A DNA stretch of 64,000 nt from Saccharum officinarum. Taxonomy: Eukaryota; Streptophyta; Magnoliopsida; Poales; Poaceae. The translations under genes were made by a program, and so were the position numbers. Within the stretch, counting starts at the first letter, position 1; each line of letters opens with the position of its first letter. Where the stretch lies: contig CM036231.1 in assembly GCA_020631735.1 (NCBI GenBank), positions 7,715,831 to 7,779,830 on the forward strand, read 5' to 3'. The notes under the pieces are model-generated. The model was not told the origin of the DNA. It saw nothing but the letters and a program-made list of their open reading frames with translations, and did no database searches. This document shows, in pieces, positions 34,935 to 46,200 of the stretch.

Positions 34935-35460
34935 TGAAAACCTTAGTTTGGTTTTGGCTAATTGATAAAATCATTGTGGACTAACCTTCTCTTTAAGTGT
35001 TGTGATTGAAGTAAGGTTGGTTCACACCAAAGTGGAGCTAGATGGCACTTATGGTGATAGAGATGGCCAAAAGATGGTGATAGGTGCTTCCACTTGGAAA
35101 AGAAGAAAGAGAAAAAATAAAATGGACTCAAGACAAATGTATAAAACCTAAGGCCATTTTGTTTTGCCGGTCAAGTCGCGATAGAGTGCGTGATCGGGTT
35201 TAGGATATATAACCATACTATAAAAAGAGAAAATCTTTAATTGCAATGGTTATCTATCGCCACTAATTTGCATATACTTTGCACTTAGTGACGTGGTGAG
35301 ATGCATGAGAAAGCCTGGGAAAATTCCTTGTGAAAAAGCTATCTCAAGTGTTAAAATTAGTTTGGTGACTTTGGAAAGAGATAGCACTTGTTTAGGGCAT
35401 GTTGTGCAGTCTAACAAGAAATTCTTGTTCAAAGTGCTAATTTTTCCATGCAGGGGTTCT
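34935..35460 (-). repeat. Fragment of the TG...CA family (3' part, reversed)
   Basis: It starts TGAAAACCTTAGTTTGGTTTTGGCTAATTGAT, matching the reverse complement of the right end of 25424-27742 and the left end of 54023-56063. It then shares the CATTTTGTTTTGCCGG and CTATAAAAAGAGAAAATC landmarks. Homology fades near 35460. Confidence 0.7.
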
Positions 35461-35512
35461 CAGTTGGAATGGCCAGTCTAACAAGAAATTTGTGTGGCCC
35501 GAACTCAAAATT

Positions 35513-35554
35513 CCAGGGGAGTGTGGAGCGCTTCCAGGGGAGTGTGGAGCGCTG
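35513..35554. repeat. 21-bp tandem duplication
   Basis: CCAGGGGAGTGTGGAGCGCT occurs twice in a row. Confidence 0.9.
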
Positions 35555-36044
35555 GGGTGCTGTTGCTGTGTATGCGTTGCTTTGTTGGGCCTGCCGCTTG
35601 CATGCATGCGTGGAGATCAGCTTGCAACCGTTGATTCTGAGGGAGGCGCCGCTCCAAAGCCTGAGTGAAAAGGAAATTTTTGCCTCCCGTGGGGACCACT
35701 GCCTCCTACATGTGCACGTGAGCCGCTCGTTTTCCAGGGATGCGGAGAGAGAGGGAGCGCAGGATGCAGCTGCCGCTTTGGCTCGTGGTCGCCATGCCAT
35801 TCGCTGGCTCTGTGCGTGGGACCCGCGGCTCAGAGAGGAGAGGTGCGTTTGTGCATGCTTTTTGGGTCGTTCGCTGCTCATGTTTCGTCCGAGTGAAACG
35901 GGAGAGTCCGCCTAGGCCCGTGCAGGCCCTTTGTGCCTGCCGCGAGAGAGCGTTGTCGAATGCTCATTGGTCGCGTGTGTGGGAAGACAGCTCGTGGGTG
36001 CGGGTCCGTACGCCGTTTGTTCCTATACGCTCGACCATGCTGGC
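35555..36044. other. GC-rich stretch between element fragments, no gene recognised
   Basis: Several short frames are open on both strands but none resembles a known family. It may belong to the rearranged repeat on either side. Confidence 0.4.
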
Positions 36045-36270
36045 TAGATAGGGTGAATAGCGTAACAAAAAATTCTACAAAACATTAAGCAAAGTATGAG
36101 ACAATAAGATGGGGATAAAGCCATTTTGCTCTAGCTCTACTTTACCAAATGCAAGCCACCTATCATGTGCTAGTTACTATGATCTCTATGTCAATATCAC
36201 ACAAATAATTAAGGCAGGTTGCAACTATAATAACTTATAATTTGGAAGACTGTTCAAGTGGTTTAAAAAG
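36045..36270 (+). repeat. Fragment of the TG...CA family (5' part, forward)
   Basis: GCTGGCTAGATAGGGTGAATAGCG and AAAAAATTCTACAA match the start of 25424-27742. Together with the reversed 3' fragment at 34935 this implies an inversion or two independent insertions. Confidence 0.7.
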
Positions 36271-37284
36271 ATCCAATTCTCCCATCCCCTGACATATACG
36301 GGAATATGGGAGAGGCCTAACATTGCACCTTCTGGCCATAGCCACACAATCGTTCCACATTCGCATCAGGCATCATGAAACAAGAAGTAATAAATAAATG
36401 GCATGCCGACACATAAGCCATTCAGAAAAACATAAGCAGGCTTTTGAGGTTGAATATACATGTACATAATTACAGTCTGAGGTTACAGGTATTCACAAAA
36501 CAAGCACGGTATTTTGTTAAAGAAAAAAAATACTGCTTAAGAGGTTGGGCGCTCAACATCGGCAATAAACAGCCTTCATGCTAATAACAGATTACAGTAA
36601 GAGCCACCGGTAGTCACAAACCATATGGACACAAGGCAGCTCTTGGTTCACTAAATTAACTAATAAATCAAAGATCTGGTTAACCACATAAGGCTACAAG
36701 ATGATGCTTATGAAGTTAACTACATAGAAGGAGGCTAAACCTACATACCTGTACAAACATGAAATGCCCTATGACTCATCGAGGGTTCATTTCACAAGTC
36801 AGAACAGATGTAAGCCACACAACAACAAAGCATGCAGTTCTGTTAGTACATAGCTACAACTACTAAACATGGTAATTCATGTGCGGATGGCCTATTGGAA
36901 GGCGCCAGTTAGCAATATTTGTCTATCCACTTTCTTTCGGCACGCATAATTCAATCGATTTCCTTCTTCCACATAATTAATGTGAAAAGACGCCATACTA
37001 GCAATAGGGCATATTTCAGAAAACCTGCCCTTAACTAAATTAGTGAATGAATTCATGCATGTTGGCCTCCACGATGACATGGGCTCAATGGGTCAAATCT
37101 TCAAAGAGCCCCATTTGCATCAAAATTCCAATTTCGGTGCAGCCATGCCTGCCCCTGTGGCTCCGTCATGATTAATGGCCAGCCCCGCTTCCTGTATTTG
37201 CTTTGTCCTTTTGTGCGTCGAGCTTCCAAGAATATTCTCCAAACATCCCAAGAAGAAGCCACCAAGATGCTACTTCATCTGCTG
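36271..37284. other. 3' flank of the PHD gene, no further gene recognised
   Basis: It probably contains the 3' UTR and terminator of the minus-strand PHD gene. I cannot place the poly(A) site. Confidence 0.5.
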
Positions 37285-40200
37285 TCATCCACCAGGTCCT
37301 TCAACTACATGCTGACTACATTGCTTCCTTTTGGACATGGAGCTACGGCGAGTGTAAACATATCTCTCTGGAGGGCTCTTGTTCTTCAACAAAGCTTGGT
37401 GAGAAGTAGCCATGACAAGCTCCTTTTGATATATTTCCCTACGCTGCAATGTATTGTAAAGCATCAGAATCGATGAGGATAAAATGGAATGCGGACACTT
37501 CATAAAATTGTGCAAATACAAATGCAAAATCAACCATAAAAAATGTAGAACCTTTTTATCTATTGGCTTCTTTTCTACATCCCGTGACTCCAGTAAGGCA
37601 ATAGCTGGTGTTCCGGGAAGACTCTTGAATGCAAATGATTCCCCATCATCCAACTTCCGTTTGTATGATATTGTTGACGTGGAACTGTCAGCGGTATTCC
37701 TATCAGTGTCCCTGTTATGCAGAGAAAACCTGACGGTATGTTTTTTGGTAACTGTACTGTCCACTGTGACATCGTCCGATCTCACTGTGACATCATCGGA
37801 CCTTTGAATTGTTCCACCATATGATTTGTTATTAACAGAAGTAGTCGCAGATTCTGAACTTGCTCCAGGTCCAGAAGCATAACAAGAAGTCCACGAAGAA
37901 GAGACAGCAGTCATCCTCCTTGCAGCAAGTATGTCATGAGCACATCCAACCAAATCTTTCTGGTAATCAAGATGAAAAATGTTAGTGTAGAAAAACATCA
38001 AAATTGATGCAGTAAGATCAGTTGACCACAACAGAAATCCAAGTGTTACACATTTGGTTTCACAAGCTATAAGGTTTCTACTTTTCAGATTGATGGGAAG
38101 GTTGACAACTGAGATGTTCAAAACTACACGTCAGCAATAATAACTGACATCAACACTAAATAGCTGCAATCTTTTGGTGCATATACTCATTTACTTGACC
38201 CCTACTGTACATTTGGCACATTTCCTAAACTACACATGTCAGCAATAATAACTGACATCAACACTAAATAGCTGCAACCTTTTGGTGCACATACTCATTT
38301 ACTTGACCCATACTGTACATTTGGCACATTTACTAACACACGGACATCAAAATCATCCTCTCATTGCAATCGAGTGCCTAAAATCTTCTATTTTTACTTT
38401 TTATGCACATAATGTATAGAAGAGCATATATTTTTACTTTTCACCTGCCAGACCTCAAAACTACATGGGACAAAGATAGTGTTGCTGACTCCTATGTGCG
38501 TCGACAATACAGGTGCCGTCCTAGGCGCCCACCAAGCCCAGGCAACTAAGGGGCTGCGTTAGTTTAGGAAAGAGGCTTTCAGGGAGAGATTGTAGATGTG
38601 TTTTATTATTGTTAGGCAAGTGCACCTAAACTATAAAGGGCACCTCAGATCTATAATCAGGATTATCGAAGAAAGAATAAACCGCAGGGGCATGGAGTTT
38701 CCTTCGACGGTGGCGCCGGAGGACTCTTACGCCGCCACCGCCGAGACCCACGACCAACCTCGCTACCCTCTGGGTTCATCTTCCCAATGAGGAAATTATT
38801 TCCTTGGCCCTAAAAAAAAGTGTCTCTTAGTTTCTTGGCCCTTTTTTTGCCAAACTTGCTTATTTGGCCCAAAAACGAGTTTTGTTTGGTTTCTTGGCCC
38901 TTCCGTCAGTTTGATGAGATAACGGGGTTAAGTTGTACGCGAAATGACTACTTTGCCCCTAGCACCGAATGAAAGAGATCAGCAACCTACAGATGCACTG
39001 TATGGATTTTTCAGGTTGCTTAGTATCAATAATTTTCCAAAATGATCTACAGATGCACAGAATCATAGTTTTTTATATATATTTGCACATGATAGCATCA
39101 TACTGAATATTTAAAATGTATATAAAATCCACAATTATAATTCAAGTGCACACATACACAATAATAAGTTCACAAATACAGACGTAGGAATACATAAGGT
39201 CATTTTCAAGAGTTTCCAATATTCTCCTTAAGGAAAACTCAAAATTTGGTCCCACATGTTTTGTTTTGTTTTTTTCGAGCGGCGACGTCGTCTCACTCGC
39301 AGAACACGTCCGCGCCGTCGTCATCGACATAGCCCGCACAGCCGACGAACTCCACGGCGCGTGTGCACCCAGCGGCGGGGCACCACTTGACGCCGCCGCC
39401 GCTCTGCTCCACGTCCGACCGAACCGCGAACCGCGCGTACTGGGCGCTTCGGCCACCGCGTTGACGAGGTCCTCGACGACGGCACAGAGCAGGCCGGGTC
39501 CGGGCACCGCAGCGACAAGCGGCACGGGCCGTCGCACGCGGCCACGTGGACGTTACCGCTCCAGCACATGTCGCAGTAGTAGTGCGAGCAGCACCCGGCC
39601 GATCTCGTCCTGCCGGCGTTGAATCTGACAAAGCATATGCCGCACAAGAGCCGACGGATGCTGAGCGCCATGACCACTCATCCTGTATGGTTGTACCTGG
39701 CTGGTTCGCCACTTGATTCTTGAAGTGGCAGAGCAGGGCGGCCGTGAAGCCTGACAGGATGGACAGGACCTCGGCCACGTTCGCGGGGGCCTTCGTTTCT
39801 TCCCCCACTGCGTGCTCGTCGTCGCATGTTCAACGCCGCCGAGAACAATCTCACCGGGAGCGTCCCGCCGGCCACGTTTCCGGACGGCTGCAAGATCGAG
39901 TCTGGGAAATGTTGCCGGCGGCGAGGTCCTGCTCGGCGCCGTCACTCGCGACACCCTGCTCGGCCAGCCCCTTGGCGCCTTGGTTGGTGCGGCCAACAGC
40001 CAGGCCCGCAGCTCCCATGCTCGCGCGGCCAGCGGCCAAGCCCGCGCGGTCAGCGGCAAGCCTCGCGGCACCCTGCCTCGCGCGCCCGACGGCCAGCCCC
40101 GCAGCGCCTTCCCTCGCTCGCCCGGCGACCAACCCTGTAGCGCCCTGCTTCACGCGCCTGGCGGCCAACCGCGACACCAGCCGGGCCACCCTGCTTTGTC

Positions 40201-43200
40201 GTGGCGGCGGTGGATCCGCCAGCGGGGCCTCGTCGGGGCCGGCCATCTCCATCCCCGGCGGCTAGGGTTTGGAAGCCCGACGCCCAAATCGCGAACTCCG
40301 GAAAACGCCCGCGGCTCGCGTTCGAACGGGTACGGGAAAGAAAGGAGGGAGGTAGTCGCTGCCCTCTCCAAGGGATAAGGCTATTTCTGTCTTTTCGCGT
40401 GCAGTCTATGTGCTGGCTCACGGCATAAATGGACGGAATGGACGGAAGGGCCACGAAACTAACCAAAACTCGTTTCTGGGCCAAATAAGCAAGTTCGACG
40501 AAAAAAGGGCCAAGAAACTAAGAGCCACTTTTTTTAGGGCCAAGGAAATAATTTGCTCCTTCCCAATCCCGGCTACTCCTCTACTCTCCCTTGCGCACAC
40601 CTCCCCGCCAACGCCGTATCAATTTGGTATAAAAAAAACTAGCACTACGGATCCTACGAAGATGACAGCGAAGCAGGATCGCATCCTGGGGCAGCTTGCC
40701 ACCATCAACAACCGGATGGACTCCCACAACAAGCACATTGCATGGACGAAGAAGTTCCAGTCAGGGACAATGAGGGGGGGCCCACCGAGAACTCTGGGCA
40801 CCCGTGGTGGCGGTGACGATGACCACGGCCGTGACTCCTTCCGCGATCATGACACTGGCTACGGCCGAGGCGACATCTAAGACCGTGCCATCTACTCAAC
40901 CGCGACGATCCTCGTGATCGCTGCTTCCGTCGCGACTACTTTCCCGACCAAAGGTTGTTATGGCCGCAATGGCCACTAAGGGCATGACGATCGTTTCAGC
41001 CGTGACGACTGCCATGGCCACAACGATCACTACGGTCGTCCGTGTTCCCCAAAGATGAAATTTCCCTATTTTGATGGCGAGTCAGATCCCCTGACGTGGT
41101 TGAACAAGTGCAACAACTACTTCCACACCTTGGAGAGGTCTAGATGGCGTCTCCATGTGGACGGCACCTCCGCGAATTGCATTGCCAGATGTAGTGCAAT
41201 TTTGGCCTCATCTCGTGGCCGCGCTTCGTCAACTTCGTCAACCTGCGCTTTGGGCCTCCCATCCACTCCAACTCTCTCGGCGAACTCAAAGCCCTGCAGC
41301 GCTCCGGATCGGTGGACTACCAGCGCCATTTTCTTGCCCTACTATCTCGCCGCGAGCACACCACGTAGCACAAGATCGACCTGTTCACAGTCTGGGAATG
41401 CGGCTAGCCTCCGATGTGGAGCTCCAATGGTCGGCCAACCTCCAAATGGCCATGAGCCTATCCAGGGCCTATAAGCACCGCCAACTCGAAGCTTCATCGG
41501 CTGCAGGGGCGACCGCGCCCAAGCCGACGCCTCACCATACCGGCGTCTGGTTTGACCAAATACACAACCAATACACCTACTTAAGCACTACAAATAGGCC
41601 TCCTGTCTCATAATTTACATCACATCACAACATATACCCATACTAATTAGCTACTTAGCTCAATGTTGGAATAAATTGTCTACTTAGATCAGGGGTTATT
41701 CCTGTAACCATTTCTATTGAAGTTCAATTTCAAAATATAGGATCCAATTTGTGGTTCAATGGTAACTGAGAATTGGAATTAAACTTTCAATTGCAGCACA
41801 TAATAATAACAAAAAGAATCGAACCACAAGATTAATCCCATGTAATACTACTCCCTCCGTCCACAAAAGTATGCCATTCTAGACTTGAAGCTTTGTCCAA
41901 GAAAGAATGCAACTATAGGGGTCCAGGCTAGCACGGAGAGGTGCTCAGGTTCCTGTGGGACATGAGCGTGGAGGGAGAAACTAAGAGAGACTCGGGGTTG
42001 GTGATGTAAGGGGTACATGCGTCTTTTACCTATCTGTCTAATTCCTCCTTGGAAACCGAGAGTTGCAACCTTTTTTGGACCCAGAGAGTATATGCAAAAC
42101 AAATCTAATGGTACTACTTTTGTATACAAAGTTATCCAATGGTATTATGTGCAACCAAAACCATATATACTTTGGATCAGTTGCTGATCAAAGATTGCCA
42201 AAAAAAACAGGACTTCTAAAAATGTGGAGGCCAGGGGTAGTTTATAACTTATAACAAATATATCCGCCTCTGTAGGATAGTAACATTAGTATGACAAAAT
42301 AAATGGGAAAACACACTTCAAGGATGAGTACATTATCACCATTTGCTGTTATCACAAATATGAAAGAGAATTATTAAACATCCCGGGAAACCAAAGGTGC
42401 AAAAATAGACACGATTAACAGCTTACCTTCACTTTTTCTCTCTTAACAATCCTCTCACAAAGGAAGCGTAATAGTTCCAATTCAACCTGCCAAGAATGAG
42501 AAAAAATAGAAGCATATAATCCAAGAGTTTCTTCACCATCTTCAAGCCACTGATCAGCAGCAAGATATACTATAGCATCAAGCCATTTTTTTGTAAACAT
42601 TATCAAAGTCCAAATCAGAGAAACTTAAGTTCTGTGTTCCTTACTACTTGTCAGGTATGAGCATAGATGTTTTAGAATGCTCCTGATGCTTCTGTAAATC
42701 TATTCATGTCTACATATAATATAAATATACTCAAATGAAATGTTTAAAGGTCACACAAAGGTAAAAGCACAAACATGGAAGATTTGAAGTTTTGTGTTTA
42801 TATGTGCAATTGTGATATCTACCATTTATTAGGACTACGACAGTCATATATATTCATCAAATACAACATGTTGGACACTGCTTAATACCTATAATGATTT
42901 TCACCATGGCTGATGCTCACCCCGCAAATCATGACACTAATACTTAAATCTAACGAACCAAATAAGACTTGAGAGCCGAGAGCTGTTTTGACACAAAATG
43001 CACGTGAATTACAAACATCACTGCGAAGGTGATGAGACAAACACAAAGTACCATGAAAAGATTGGCAGTCTAAAATTAGTACTACCTTAGTAAAAAAAAG
43101 TAGAATCTATAATGATTTAAGCAGAATATTGATCCTTGCAGGAGATAAAGTATGTAAGTGGTGTGTTTACCCTCATTTGTTTCATGCTCTTGACTTCCTC

Positions 43201-46200
43201 AGGTCCATATTGTTGACGATAGGCCTGCACGAATTTCCATAGAAGGATGTAAAGGTAATTATGACATATAAGGATACAAATCTAGTTACAGGGTGAAGAC
43301 ATCAACCTCTCCTAAACAATTAAAAGTATCTCTTACCTTTCTCTGCTCAATACTGTGTCTACAACAGTATGCTTTATGTTGTAACATATTACCCAATCTT
43401 TTTGTATTCATGTAAAGACCAGCATCTCTAGCACATGAAGGATGGAAAGTTATTTGACAGTCTACTGTACTGCACTGCATGGTTGAAAGAGAGAAGGTTA
43501 GCAAGATCTGATTCGTTTGTCTACATTTCTAGATCAATAGGTATAAAGGATCCTTTTAAAAAACAAACCTTCAAGCATGCACCGACATAGCGGTGGCATA
43601 TAGAGCATGCATCTTTATCCTTGTGATGAAGCCTCTCCTTAGGTTTGATTGAACAGCCAGAACAAAATAATAAGATAATTCAGTCATATTGTACTCAAGA
43701 TGGCTTCTGGTGATATGATCACATAACTATGCATTATAATGAAATAAATATGAAACAAGATATATTTATTTGCCAATACAGAAATACTAAGAGCATAGCT
43801 AGAACAAGATAGTACCATTCCATCGACTGGATTATGTTGCCCTCTTCTGAATGTAGTCTCCAACAGCCACTAAGGAAAGTTGGGGTAATTTAAATGAATA
43901 AGTGTACATAAGCTAAGCAAAACAGCAATATGGAAAGAAAGCAGAAATCACTACCTCAGCACAGAAAGCATGAACCCATTGACCCTTCACAGTCTTTCTA
44001 AAAGCGCCAGATGTTCCATGGCATAAACCACACTGCACCAAACAAGCTTTCGCGCCATTTTGATCTGATAGCTCACCAGAGACAACAAAATCTCTGGGCA
44101 TCTCGTGGCAAAGTTCGCACTTCCATGGGCCTGTGGGATACTTCAGGCTCTGGTAGCAATCTAAGTGGACAGCAGCCTGCTTATCAAGCCAGTTAATAGT
44201 TGATGGAGCGCAATTTATTTGGGACAAAAAAAACAGTAAATGCAAATCACCTTGCAGCTGGAGCAGACAAAAATACGATTCAATACAGTATCACATCGCA
44301 TGCATATATCACAGGGAAGAGCACTTTTCTTGGAGAATTTTGCCAGATCAAAAATGTCAAATTTAGTTTCCTCTGAGACTTTGCTATTGGAAAATGATAA
44401 ATCCTTTGCTTGTGGTGATGAAGATAATTGGCCAATTCTTGAGGATCCAGCATTGCTTCTTGTCATATTCTGGAAACAAACAGAAGCCAATAAAAAAACG
44501 ATCATGCCTGACAAGAAACAACTGAACAAGCAAAGCACAGTGATAACCTCTCGTCTAGCAGATGCCACATTGTTTTCTGTCTCTTTCCTCACTGTTGCAT
44601 TTCGTGAGGTTGGTACAACAGAAGGTGCAGTTGCAGCCAGGATAGCTAGAGCTTCCTTGTGTCTCCTCTCTGAGTTTCCACGCTTCTTAGCTTCCCTCAG
44701 ATCACGAAGAAACTGATTCACAATGATATGATCCCATTTTCTTTTATTGAAAGAATCCAACTCGTAAGAAATATTCTGGACAACCTTGAGCATCAAATCT
44801 TCTGCAAGATATAAGACGGACTGAAATATCGATTCAGAATGCTGAAGAAATATAAACACATCTAAGCAGTTCATTTTAGCACTGCAAAGACTAATTATTA
44901 AGATAGTACTGCAGCAGCAGGGGAATTAATAAAGCGGACAACAACCAAAACCATATTATATGGCTGCATAAGGAATATTAATGTACATGACAAAGAAAAA
45001 CTTACCATATCTCTGCTTCATAGAAACAACACCATCAAGTAGCCTGGATTGTAAATAAACTAATTCCCCTTCTATTTCATCATCAGGTGAATGCTTGAGA
45101 GTATCTGATGATTTCGCTTTACAGACTTGATCCAGGGCAGCTTTGTCTGCTAATTGCCCAAGTTTTGTTGATGAACCACCAAGGTCATCATGAAGAGAGC
45201 AAGATAATTCTTCTACTCAAATTGGGAGAAAATAAAGTTGATTTTAAGATGTGAAAAAAGAAACTAGCAATGGATTCTGTTTAACTGACAGGAAGGAGGC
45301 AGCAGGAATTTACCATGATAACCATTTTTCTGTATAGTTTGCTCCATGTTATTACTCCACAAACCTTGCAACCTCTTCTCAATGACAGGATGAATATAGC
45401 AGCAGTGACCATCCATGCTACATGGGGAAAAAGCAGGATTAAGTTATTTATCCATTCAAATGAAACACTGCCTGTAATAATGTGCGAGAAGGACCCAGTG
45501 TAACAAAGTAACTAAAGCCTGTGTACACACATGCCTGTAATGGAGAGAGGAAGAGGGGAAAGGAAGGGGGGAGGGGGAGAGAGGAGAGAAAGACACATCC
45601 GGATTGGGGGTAGGCATACTTGAGCAAATGCCGGCCAGAAATCTGATTTGCATCAGGATCATCATGAAAGCCATTTTGAACTAAATCACCCCTATTAGCA
45701 CTGTCATTTTCTGGAAAATGATGATCAATCGATGAAATGGCTTCCTCCTGTCCTGATTGAAGTGTAGCAGTGGTTAAGTTCTTACTTTCACTCCTAAGAA
45801 GTGTACCTGTTCATAAATACCAGAAGAATCAACAAGTCTATAAAATTAATGAAATTGAGGCTTCATTGCCCTGGAGTAGTTTAATCTTCAAAAAGGGATA
45901 ATCACATGCTTGACTCTCAAGTTCTAAAAGAAAAAAAAAACAGAAAATGCAGGGTGCATGCCCAACACTAGCAAGAAATTTCTAGAGCGAGTAGATCAAA
46001 ACAGTACATGACAGTTAGCACTGGCACACTAATAAACAATAGCATCATATCTAAGGGCATGTTGGTTTGTGCTGATGCTTTTCAAAAACTGGCTTTTAAA
46101 TGATGCCACTGCCTCTAGAAAACCTGTTTCTTGAAATGTATAATATATGTAGTACCCCTCAGATTATCATCCCTTAGAACTTATAATCAACATAAGTTCC

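Larger units (their letters stand above)
38789..40558 (-). mobile_element. Pack-MULE (1,770 bp) with 9-bp TSD CTTCCCAAT
   Basis: Terminal inverted repeats of about 125 bp (GAGGAAATTATTTCCTTGGC at the left, inverted GAGCAAATTATTTCCTTGGC at the right) bound the element. CTTCCCAAT is duplicated exactly at 38780-38788 and 40559-40567. A 9-bp duplication with long repeats is diagnostic of Mutator-like elements. There is no transposase. The interior holds a captured RBR E3 ligase fragment (39295-39671, minus) and a GC-rich repeat-coding block (39720-40380). This fits the definition of a gene-fragment-carrying Pack-MULE. Confidence 0.92.
38690..41560 (+). mobile_element. Ty3/gypsy retrotransposon remnant in intron 16, interrupted by a Pack-MULE
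   Basis: Sequence left (38690-38788) and right (40559 onward) of the MULE becomes continuous when the MULE and one TSD are removed. The right side carries a decayed gag. The element lies antisense to the PHD gene. I did not locate LTRs; the left limit is a guess. Confidence 0.55.

Noticed and set aside
42415..42606. Separate small gene on the minus strand
   Set aside because: Its 3' part is exon 16 of the PHD gene and the rest reads through the intron.
44215..44874. Separate 219-codon gene
   Set aside because: It joins PHD exons 9 and 10 with intronic read-through on both sides.
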